This document shows positions 34,325 to 43,849 of a stretch of 64,000 bases of DNA, piece after piece. Numbering within the stretch: the first letter of the stretch is position 1; every line of letters starts with the position of its first letter. The stretch spans positions 15,307,001 through 15,371,000 of the forward strand of contig CATNEN010000001.1 in the NCBI GenBank assembly GCA_950097015.1, written 5' to 3'. Position numbers and translations under genes: made by a program. The stretch is from Macrostomum hystrix (taxonomy: Eukaryota > Platyhelminthes > Macrostomidae). The notes beneath the pieces are model-generated. The model worked only from the letters and a program-made list of their open reading frames with translations. It made no database searches and was not told the origin of the DNA.

Positions 34325-35815
34325 TGCAATAATTTAAGGCAGGGTTGGAAAACACAACACTACAGCATAATAGAGTATCTAGCACTAAATGTCTAGACTC
34401 TATTAGGGCATGATGCCTAAAGAAAGACTACAGTTGTATATCACAAAATGAATGTATTATATTTTTAACCGTATTTAATGTCGACAACAAAGATCCTTTT
34501 GCGAATTTTCGATCGATTATTTAACGTCTTCTAGTAGATTCTCGAAAGGGTTTCGGTTTTCTTAAAATTCAGTTCACGCAAATTTCGAGAAGTTAAAAAA
34601 GTTCGAAAAAAGGCACACATATGAAACAACATATTTGACATTTGGTGGTTTTAAATAGCTACATATTTATATTATGTTCTTTTGCACTGAAGCTTGCTTT
34701 TAAAATTTAACTTTCCAACCCTTCATTAGCAAAAAGTTATCAAGTTAAAAATCATGATAACGAGTTCAGTGCTTTTTGCGTATAAAGAACTTAACTTTAA
34801 TCAGAACTGTGATGCTGTGATAAGTGTATAACTCATATATTCGTACCAAAACTCGCATGCATTTAGAAATTTCCGTTTTCAGGTTGCTCGTTCTCACAGG
34901 TAATAAATAAATGAAAAGTCCATCAATAAGTCCGTAGAACTGGGGGCATGTATGTTTGGTGATCAATTGAGGCAGTGAGAAGACCGCCGTGCTCTGCGTG
35001 CCGGATGAAATCAGGGCTCAGGCGCTTACAGGCAGACAACTGAGCTTCTCGCTGTCAGCATTTCGTCTACCTCGGTGGTCTGGTACTGTGGCGTTGTCGC
35101 CTGGGCTGCATTGCTGGCGCTGTCATGCAGTCCGATAAGGCCCTACCTGATCGCCAGAGGGTGGAGCTTTTCCACGCACTGGTCGAGACCGTCATGTTGG
35201 ACAATGCCGGGACAAAACAGCAGGCAAACGTACATACTTTTATGTTATATTATAGCTATTGCCACTCACTCGCACGTTCACAGCATTATGCATGCACAGT
35301 ATTTAAATTATTATTACGGAACAATATAGAAATGTACATACCTAAAAAATAAATCAAAATATCGCTCTCCAGCGGACATACTACAATGAATAGAGAATAG
35401 ATCAAGTAGACTTGATGTGTTATCAAACACGGACTGCTTGCTCATCAGTAAAAAGTTGGCAGTAGCAAATAGTTGCAAATTGAGACATCTTATCAAACAT
35501 TGACTGCTTGCAACTGGGAGAGCGAATTGTTAAAAATGAAAGCCAAACAGCAGCTACTTTCAGTGCTGTTCGCTGCTGCCTGTCAGAATTCACCTTTGAC
35601 GGTGCTGCCTAGCTTGCGAGGGTCGCTGGGCCAGCTCCGCTCAAACAGAAGGCAATCACGCCTCTGCAATGCATTGTTTCAGTGGCAGAAAATGTTGGAC
35701 TGTTCCAGATTTGCAAATAAAGCTCCATTTAACTTTCAGCAGTTCCTATTTCGCAGATAAAATTCAATGCGTAGCACAATAGGCTTGAGTTCACAAATTC
35801 ACTCCGAAGTTCACA
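34325..35815. other. Intergenic region between two divergent genes
   Basis: Separates the BIRC6 start (-) from the glycine-rich gene start (+). It should hold both promoters, but no core element is convincing. A GC-richer stretch at 34980-35220 is open in more than one frame, and a 75-codon ATG frame lies at 35536-35760. Neither resembles a known protein. Confidence 0.35.
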
Positions 35816-38572
35816 ATGGGATTGACGGTGTTAGCTGCTCTGCTGCTTGTTTGCACCACCGGTGAGTACTGCTGCTGCTGCTTTCGTCTGGGGGGGGAAA
35901 TCTTTAGCCAGTCCTGCCACTGCACAATGTGGCTACTGCAGTGTGGATCCCTGACCAGCTCAGAACAGGTAGTGAAGTAGCTGCTGCTGAAGCTCGTAGG
36001 TGCTTCACCAATCGTATTCTCTGGTGGCTTCCATCGATTAATGAGAAAAATACAAATTGCAGGAGGGCTGCGGGCAATGGCACATCATTTGGTGACAGTA
36101 GACCCAGAGCCAGCGAGGAGGCAATTCTGCCCGTTTCGCTGACTCTTGAGTACACAAGCACACAGTTACCGTACGCAGGCACACACTCACACAGGATGTG
36201 TACATCTGCCATTTTTTTTCATCGTCTGGCAGTGTACTGCACACTCACTGTGTCTTGGAGCTTGGAATGTGGCGAATGGTGCCCAGGACCTTGGTACGAA
36301 GGGCAAGCGTGTTAGACAGCATTGTACTCAGCCCCGGCTTCCATCTCAAGAGAGTCAAGGGCTCGGAATTTGTTCCTGCTGACAAATCTGCTATCCACGA
36401 GTTCTTATAAATTTTGGCAATGTCTCTCGCAGAAGCGCAGCTAATCGAGTTTCATAGGTGTTCTTTCACCCTCGCAATGTGATGCAGTGACGCAAGCTGC
36501 TACCGGAAAGCGATTTGAACTTCAGACCAGCGGGTCCATCACACTGAATAACTCGGTGAGCAGCAGACTGCTCAACCAGTCCGGATTCCGCTCCTCTGCC
36601 GAGTGCCTGTACTGGTGCGATGACAGAGACTGCGCTGCCGCACTGCTGAATGAGACCAGCCGCGTCTGCCAGATGCTCATCATCAACGACGAGTCGTCGG
36701 GTCAGCCTGGGTCGAACGGCAGTCACGGCAGTGAGTGAGTGAGAACGGCAGTGAGTCAGTTGAAATCCGGTATAGAAAAATTCCAGCGGGTAGCTGTAAC
36801 CAGAAGCAGACCAATCTGATACTGTGTTTGGGATTGTAGAATTGGGGTTGAGGAACTGGGATTATGGGGTTATACCTGATTCAGGTAAATTCGGTCGCAT
36901 GACAAAAAACACCTGGTTAAAGGTAATCGTCGCCGTGAAGCATAAAACGTTTATTATATTTTTACAAAAGTATTTTTTAACCCAGTTCCAGTCACTTCAG
37001 CCATATGCTCTGCAGTCGCTCTCCAGTATAATCCATGCTTTATATTTGTCCAACAACAAAATAACTATTTTTACAGTGCATTCCTTGCTTACTACTCACA
37101 CCTGGCTGGCTACCTGTGAGCAGCCGATCTCTCTCACTGCCGCATGCCACTCCGACTCACCAAACAGACAGCAGCTCCGGCCGGAACAGATCGGTTCAAC
37201 TCTTCTCCGTGCCGTTCGCTGCCTGCTTCCGCATCGAGGCCTTCGGAGCTGCTGGGGGCAACTCGACAAATCCGAGCCGCGGTGGCAGGGGCGCCTCAGC
37301 CGCTGGGAGCTTCTGGCTCGCCGCTGGCATCCGACTGGGCATTGTGGTCGGACAGGCGGGTGGTAATTCGAAATGCGAATTCGGCGCAGGGGGTGGCGGT
37401 GGCAGCTTCGTGTACATCAGCAACGGCATCGGCAGTCCTCGGCTGCTCCTGGCTGCTGGAGGAGGAGGCGGGGCGTCAGAGATTTATAGTAAGTGAACTG
37501 AGGCTCTGAATAAAGTTTTTACTTGTTAGTGATCGCAACGGTTGAGTCTGTGCCATCTCAGGCTCATGATGCAGCCTTTGTAGGCCCAGAGCTCAAGCAT
37601 TCAGCCAGGGTCACAGATAACAGAGCAGGATCAGCTGTTGCAGCGTCTGTGGCCAGGAGTTGCTGGGCAGGAAGGACCATAGATGTCGAGGCTCTGATCG
37701 GCAGGCGTCATATTTAACGGACTTATACTTTCAAAGCTGCAGTGCAGCAGATTTAGACAGAAGCAAAATGTAACATTTTCATCGAACACAGACACTCACT
37801 TTAAGCTTACTTAGTACATAGTAGTATTAAGTAGTATCAGATGAAAATTAGCACGCAGATTCGAGGCAGTTGGTAGACAGATACGCACGTACTCGAGGAT
37901 CTTTAGGTTTGAAGTTCAGGAAATTATTGAGAAGCTCATATATTCGCACATTAGTTTAGAAGTGACAGTAAGTGAAAATTGAAATAGGAAAATCGGCAAG
38001 TCCGCCTGGTTTTGAGACTTAGCAATAATTTAGAAACTTGCAGCTCACCGAGCGGTATGCCAGCTGAGCTGATTGACAGAAAACATGGAAACCCATGGCA
38101 TGCCCGCTGAAATCCCAGATGGCGTGAGTGGCTACGGCGGCATTAACGGCACGGACAGCTGGCCGAAGAACAACTGGACTGGCGCTGGAGGAGCTGCCGG
38201 TCAGCCGGGTCTGGTGGCGCCCAATCGCTACAACCCCCTCGACTCGTGCGGCGGTGCCGGCGCCGGCTGGCTCGGCTCGGCCCAGCCCAGCAGCATTTAC
38301 TTCGCTGATCCCGGAGGTCTTGGTCTGAGCTCGCAGCTCCCCCCTGCCCCACTGGCGGAGGCGGCGCTGGCGGCGGCTGCTGCATGGACGCTGGCACCGG
38401 TGCTGGCGGTGGAGGCGGCGGATTCAGCGGCAGAGGCACCGGCACAAACCCAGGACAGGCTGGAGGTGGCGGCGGCTCCTTTTGCAGCGGCTTCGGCTGC
38501 GCCACCGCCACGGGCGCCATCTCGGAGCCGCAGGGCCGCGTGCTGCTGAGTGTGTCTGCGGCCTGCGGCTGA
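35816..38572 (+). CDS. Secreted protein with ALK/LTK-type glycine-rich domain (four exons, apparent frameshift)
   Basis: Exons 35816-35861, 36488-36730, 37168-37488 and 38080-38572 join in phase 1 throughout (donors GTGAGT, GTGAGT, GTAAGT; acceptors GATGCAG, AAACAG, TGACAG). Exon 1 encodes a signal peptide (MGLTVLAALLLVCTT). Exon 2 has a Cys-rich, PAN-like stretch (CLYWCDDRDCAAALL). Exons 3-4 match the glycine-rich domain of ALK/LTK receptors: [41 protein letters not shown], then Gly/Cys-rich runs. In exon 4 the meaningful frame shifts between about 38320 and 38365, near a C-rich run (CTCCCCCCTGCCCC). No transmembrane segment or kinase follows within the window. It could be a secreted paralogue, a truncated receptor or a pseudogene. 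Confidence 0.6.
36047..36320 (-). mobile_element. tRNA-derived SINE, copy B
   Basis: Reverse-oriented relative of the 8094 element (shared GAGTCAGCGAAA, CAGAATTGCCTCCTCGCTGG, GCAGCCCTCCTGCAAT), inside intron 1 of the glycine-rich gene. The box B region is diverged. Confidence 0.75.
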
Positions 38573-38604
38573 CGCTCAGAGTAAGGGGGGAGCCGCCAAA
38601 CTGT

Positions 38605-38860
38605 GCCACAGGTGGCGACAGTTGGTGACAGGTGGTGACAGGTGGTGACAGGTGGTGACAGGTGGTGACAGATGGTGACAGGTGGTGACAGGTGGTGACA
38701 GGTGGTGACAGGTGGTGACAGGTGGTGACAGCTGGGGACAGATGGTGACAGATGGTGACAGATGGTGACAGATGGTGACAGATGGTGACAGGTGGTGACA
38801 GGTGGTGACAGGTGGTGACAGGTGGTGACAGGTGGTGACAGATGGTGACAGGTGGTGACA
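38605..38860. repeat. 10-bp minisatellite
   Basis: About 25 copies of GGTGGTGACA (variants GATGGTGACA, GCTGGGGACA) just 3' of the glycine-rich gene. Confidence 0.93.
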
Positions 38861-39640
38861 TTTTCTTACATATTTAAACTCCTAATTTACTGCTAGTAAG
38901 CTCGTGATATGAAAATTATGCTTTCTTAACCAAAATTTTGTTAATCAGAAAAATTCACTGTGTACTCTCACAACATGTTGCTTGCACAAACCTCTAAGAG
39001 TCTAATTATACAAGTTGTATAACCTAGAATTCTGCTTAATCGCTAATATCCCCTTTCTTTTAAAAAACTACTGCTTCAACATCACAAATACTACTGATTC
39101 ACTATAATTACAGTTTAGTAAGCACAAACACCTTATTGTTATTTATTGTCTTGCCTAAACCTAAATCTAGTTTAAGAGGACAACTAAAAAAACGCTATGG
39201 ACCAAATTGATGCTTCTTGGACCAAATTAAATGCCGCTGTGGCATCCTTGTGACCATAGACTAAAGCTGAAATAAAAAGCAGATCTCGGACTAAATTTAG
39301 TATAAGATAAGATAAAATATAGTTTTTTCTGCTGAGACATGTAGTTTCTTGAGTGAAAAAATTCTCAGTTTTACTCTAAACATTGTCCATCACTAGGGAC
39401 CCACCTTGCTCAGCTCCCTGACCCACCCGCGAGCTCTTCAGCAGGGTCTTTGCCAGAGAGCACTACGTGAGAACCATTGTGCTTTAGTAACGAAATTATA
39501 TAATAAGTAGACAAATCAGGATTTAAGGGTATTTGGAGGGCCGTACAGTAATATCGCTTGAATGGAAATGTTAGACATTCATCTGCACCAAGCTGTTGCG
39601 AAAATTAGCGACGTCAAAAAATTGGACTGGATACTCTTCC
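38861..39640. other. AT-rich intergenic DNA
   Basis: No coding, RNA or repeat signal that I can support. Confidence 0.4.
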
Positions 39641-40830
39641 ATTGCTCAAGGAACCAGTAAATTGTATGTCATGTTCCCACTGCCTGCTACTGCCTTGCGA
39701 GTTGCGCGTTGTAGACAGGTTGCTTATGTTGTGAGCTGCGTCTCACAATGCTTTTGTCCGACCCCTGCGTTCTCTAACCCCTCCACCCCCAGCCACCTGC
39801 TCAATCCAGTTCTACCCGGCCCCGTCTTAGCCCCGTGTGCCCCCGTACCCCACCCTCCTTTATCTTTGTTTTTCGCTCGTCCATTGGCTGCCCCCTGCGC
39901 CGTCTTCGCTTTGGGGACTAGCCCAATCAGGTCTCTCGCCAAGGAGACTTCTGATTGGCTAGCCTTCCTCCTTTGCGCACGCGAAGGAGCCTTCCTCCTA
40001 GCCTAGCCTAGCCTAGCCTAGCCGAGCCTAGCCTTCCTCCTCTCGGCTCTCCACCCTGTGAGTTTTCCCCCACCCCCAGCCCTGCGTGGCTTAGCCCCAC
40101 CCCCAGCCCTGCGTGGCTTAGCCCCACCACAGCCCAGCGTGGCTCCGCTCTGCCCCGTCCAGCCCTAAGCTCTCGCCCCCACCCCACGCTGTTATTTATT
40201 CACGTGCGCTGCCCGTGGCCAGCTCACCCGCGCCGCTCCGACCGAGCACTGCCTTGAGAACGCTGTCTTGAGCTAGAGCTATCACTTAAATATGAGGTTA
40301 GGCGCGAACGATTGCTACAGAATAAATTACGCAGCCTGAGATACTTCGATTGCTATGAGTGCAGGGTTCGATCCCTTCCGGTAAGAAAAGCTTTAACAAG
40401 TTTTTTTTGTCCCTGCTCCAAACTTGTTCATCTGCCCGACATCTGCTACGTCCAAAGCTCTTCATCATTATCTTTCTCCTCCAGAGTCTTCTCTCGAGTC
40501 TGCGAAGCGTCGGTACGCCTCCAGACCGTCATCCAGCTCTCTCTGGGGCTGTCGAGGGGCTACCTACTCGCAGTCAAATCACTCGCGCATCCTTCTGTGC
40601 CGGGCTTAGCGAGTGTCTATACGCTCCAAGCCCATTCCGTTTCCGCACGGAGTGTCTGAACGCCTCGAGGGTCGCCGCTTCCCATCCATCCTTCCCGGCA
40701 AGCTTTGGGCAGTCCTTACCCGAACCCTGACTACCTGCGAACCGCCGACGGTAGCGGCAACTACAACACTTAGTCTACTACAGCAGTTAGCTACTTATAC
40801 ATTTGTATTAAAACGTCCGAAGCGTCCTGA
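39640..40830. other. GC- and C-rich block of unknown origin
   Basis: Composition changes sharply from the flanks. It holds a CCTAG-type pentamer repeat (about 39997-40035), three tandem copies of a ~26-bp C-rich unit containing CAGCCCTGCGTGGCTTAG (about 40070-40145), and a box B-like GGTTCGATCCC near 40366. Several short frames are open but none resembles a protein I know. It could be a solo LTR, a SINE/LTR composite or a promoter island. Confidence 0.35.
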
Positions 40831-41139
40831 ACAGTGGCAAATGTTTTTGACGACCAGGATGAGATCGCCCCTCAAATCTACGAATGCATGGGTACATCAA
40901 AGGGTACCCGTCTACATATGCGTGTATTTAATATGCGGTATCCGAGGGGCTCCATGGGCAGGCAGTCGCGGAAACGTGCGAAGATCTCGAGTCTCACAAG
41001 GCATCTCAGTGTACTGACCCACCCAGCGCCCACCCACTGGGGGCGGTGCAGTAGCCAATGCGAGTGAGAATGTGTGAGCGAAAGCAGCAGAGCAGATGAA
41101 AGGTCTGGCCCAGCATGCAGATTTGCACTTCAAGCTCGC

Positions 41140-41146
41140 TATAAAT
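41140..41146 (+). promoter_or_regulatory. Possible TATA box
   Basis: TATAAAT about 140 bp upstream of the ATG at 41281 and 367 bp upstream of the 41507 gene. Position is only compatible, not diagnostic. Confidence 0.25.
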
Positions 41147-41280
41147 TTGTTTTCGACCCTCTAGGACTCCAACTAAAATCAGTGGCTTAGAGCAGTGCCA
41201 AAATAAGTCGGGGTGAAAGAAACTACACCGACGAAAGCCATTTTTTCAAAGAATAATAGAAGATAGATAAGCAATGAATA

Positions 41281-41499
41281 ATGGCCCGACTGTGCAGAGC
41301 TTCGTCCAAACTCGTCCCAGCATTGAAAGCTCGGAGCCTGCCAAACTCTTGTCTTCTCTGTTTTCTACGTCTACGACAGAATTTCTTAGGCTTGAATAAA
41401 AGTGGGTTTCAAACAGAAGTTTTTTCATTCTCAACGCGCGCATTAAAACAACTTTCGACCCACCCACACAGATACAGCTCTGAAAGCTTTGGAGGCTAG
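41281..41499 (+). CDS. Upstream ORF or 5' exon of the PH-like gene
   Basis: A 72-codon ATG frame ending 8 bp before the next start. It is Arg/Leu/Ser-rich (MARLCRASSKLVPALKARSL), similar to a mitochondrial presequence in composition, with no family match. It may be a uORF in the leader of the 41507 gene. The N-terminal composition makes me hesitate to call it mere leader. Confidence 0.25.
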   Translation: MARLCRASSKLVPALKARSLPNSCLLCFLRLRQNFLGLNKSGFQTEVFSFSTRALKQLSTHPHRYSSESFGG

Positions 41500-41506
41500 T
41501 TGAGAC

Positions 41507-42565
41507 ATGTCGATTCAGTCGCTGTCTTCAGTTCAGCGCGGCCATAAGTTGCTCAAGACAAAAGCGAAGGTGCTCGGCAGATTTTTGATTCGGCCTGATG
41601 AAGAATTCAACGCCATGGTTGCCAGGCAGCTAATTGACAAGGCCAAAAAACGGCATGCCAATGTGTCAACTGAGCTGCGAGTGTTTGACACAGGTGTGCA
41701 GCTAGGAGATCACGGCGTCTTTGCCTCCATGCCGCTTGAGTTCATTCGCTACCACCGTCTCTCCGACATCATCGTCCTAACCAATGAGCCAGCTACCGTT
41801 GTAGTCTGCGTGAAGGACTACGAGCAGCGTTGTGTTACGGTGATGAGGCTGAAGGACTCAGTCAGCGTGAAAGTGGTTACCGACGTTATCAACAGGCAAC
41901 GAACATCATACATGGAAGAATTCGCCAAGTCTTCTATGCTTGGCTCCACTCTGCATAGACGGGTGCAGCAGGAATCTACCGCCTACGTCAGGAACGGAAG
42001 CAATACCGCAGGCAGGAGTAACGGTGAGGCGCGAGACTTTATTGACGGCGACAGATTTCAAAATGGCATCGAGCCGGACTACGCAGTGATCAGCAGGCGG
42101 GATGCCAGCTCGATTAAGCCACCGGCACCCCCGGCGCCGGCGCAGAAGTCGACAATGCAAGGTTCAAGCAACAGCGGTGGATTCTTTACGAGAATCACAG
42201 TTCCCGCAGGACCAGCTCACCAGCAGCAGCAGCAACAGACGAGCGACTGGCAGACAGAAATTCAGCATCGACAATCGCTTCACGAGCAGTACCAGGCCAG
42301 ACGATCCCAGCTACTACAGTCTGCCCAGAAGGGCAACAGCACGGATGACTTGGAGGTGGCGGCTGTATTTGAGACACGTGACGGGCCACCAACGCTGCTG
42401 AATGAGCCAAGTCGCTACGTTGCGAGAGTGACTGACGGCGCAGTGAGCACTTACGAGCTGGAGGAACGGCAGAGACATAGTCAAGGACCTGCGGCTGGCG
42501 ATGGGGCCAACTGGCGTTTGGCCCAGCGGGGACACTTTTACAAAGGCAGCAGAGCCGCTTATTGA
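41507..42565 (+). CDS. Intronless protein with PH-like (PTB-like) N-terminal domain
   Basis: 352 codons from ATG 41507, with TGA two codons upstream in frame, ending TGA. Residues ~15-145 form a compact alternating alpha/beta stretch (KTKAKVLGRFLIRPDEEF; LEFIRYHRLSDIIVLTNEP; VVVCVKDYEQRCVTVMRLKD) with the look of a PH/PTB fold. It reminds me of the PH-like domain described in trematode proteins; this is recalled, not searched. The rest is polar and disordered, with a Pro/Ala stretch and a short poly-Gln. A putative poly(A) signal lies at 42680. Intronless, unlike its neighbours. A scaffold or adaptor role is only a guess. Confidence 0.7.
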   Translation: MSIQSLSSVQRGHKLLKTKAKVLGRFLIRPDEEFNAMVARQLIDKAKKRHANVSTELRVFDTGVQLGDHGVFASMPLEFIRYHRLSDIIVLTNEPATVVVCVKDYEQRCVTVMRLKDSVSVKVVTDVINRQRTSYMEEFAKSSMLGSTLHRRVQQESTAYVRNGSNTAGRSNGEARDFIDGDRFQNGIEPDYAVISRRDASSIKPPAPPAPAQKSTMQGSSNSGGFFTRITVPAGPAHQQQQQQTSDWQTEIQHRQSLHEQYQARRSQLLQSAQKGNSTDDLEVAAVFETRDGPPTLLNEPSRYVARVTDGAVSTYELEERQRHSQGPAAGDGANWRLAQRGHFYKGSRAAY

Positions 42566-42679
42566 GTGGATCAAAGGAATTACAGGAGACTATAGGTGTT
42601 GAAGAACATGTCTTGTGTGTGTGAATCGCTGGAGGATTAGGCTAAGATTAGAATAGCTTTAACTTTTTTGCATGCACTC

Positions 42680-42685
42680 AATAAA
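42680..42685 (+). terminator. Polyadenylation signal of the PH-like gene
   Basis: AATAAA followed by an A-rich run, 115 bp after the stop codon at 42565. Confidence 0.6.
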
Positions 42686-42949
42686 AAACACGTTGTTTGA
42701 GGCGCCTTTTAAATCGACCGTATTTTTCAGACTCTTCAAAGTTTTAAATCGAATATTTATATTTTAGAAAACTTTTGCCATTTAATTTACTTGTAACACC
42801 TTTGTAACTAGGAGCACCCGATTTTTTTGAAGATACCTGTACTATCGTTTTGAAGTGAATCATCAATTAAGTTCTATCGTATTTGATTTCTGTGACTTTT
42901 ATTTTTATTTATTAAATAATGGTTACTACTAATAATAACGGATTTGAAC

Positions 42950-43233
42950 TGCCACAATTTGGCGCGATGTGCAGCCGACAGCACAGCCGCAGCTATTGCG
43001 CGGCGAATCGGAAGGCTGCGTACGGCTGTTCAGTCCATGGACTGGGGGGACGCCACACCCACCTTTAATTATCCTAGCTGATGCTGGTACCCATTTAACA
43101 GCTGGGTGAACTGAAGCAATGCAGAGTTAAGTGTCTTGCTAAAGGACACAAATTGTTCCAGTGGAGTCGGGAATCGAACCCCCGACCTTCAAGTCGTGAG
43201 TCCGACGCTCTAACCACTAGGCTACAACCTCTT
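42950..43233 (-). mobile_element. tRNA-derived SINE with conserved central core, copy 2
   Basis: Minus-strand element with a better preserved tRNA-like head than copy 1: box A-like GTAGCCTAGTGGTTAGAGCG and box B-like GGGGTTCGATTCCCGA, then the shared core TGTCCTTTAGCAAGACAC and CAGTTCACCCAGCTGTTAAA. About 80 percent alike copy 1 by eye over the core and body. Confidence 0.8.
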
Positions 43234-43849
43234 TCAGTCCTACGGAGCAACCAGATTGACATAATAAGATGAGCTGAAGTAACTTTTGGCTACAATTTCG
43301 TTAATTTAGCTCATGTATTCCCTACGTAGTGGCAAATTCGGATAATCAATTTACCCTTTTGTTTTTCTTTCATCGCTTTCAACAGGTTTTCGACAGCGAT
43401 TCTTGTCGAAGACCCTGGTGACAAGAACAACTAACATTGCTCTGTATGAACCTCAATGGCGAATCCATATTGGTTCAAAAATAAAAAAATAAGCAATAAA
43501 ATCAATCCAAAATCGTCAACAATAATTGCCGACATGGTTAAATGATGGAGTTTTGTGAGCAGAGATTATGCATATTGGTAGTTTTTGCCACCACTCACCC
43601 CGACGAGAATAGTTGACTATCTCGACGATGCCGATGTCTTGTGCTTCTGGAAGTTGTTTCATCGGATAACGCGGAAAATTTCAGTCAAGTCGAGTCAATT
43701 ACAAGCATGCTTCACAACGAATCACTTCCTAGACCTAGCCTCTGAATATCCACTTCCAGCTTCTCCATCATAGAGCCGTGATCTTTTCCAGGCTTGGTAA
43801 AGTTGCGGCGCTTGCCCTGAAGGTGCTGGCCTGGAACACGATGTAGTTT
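43234..43849. other. AT-rich intergenic DNA
   Basis: Short open frames only; nothing supportable. May include the 3' end of the TRP-like gene on the minus strand. Confidence 0.35.

Noticed and set aside
35075-35760. Short plus-strand ORFs upstream of the glycine-rich gene
   Set aside because: No family match; the reading frames are inconsistent across the GC-rich stretch and no clear splicing links them.
40312-41133. Several 60-134-codon overlapping ORFs in the C-rich island
   Set aside because: Mutually exclusive frames without conserved motifs; probably compositional.
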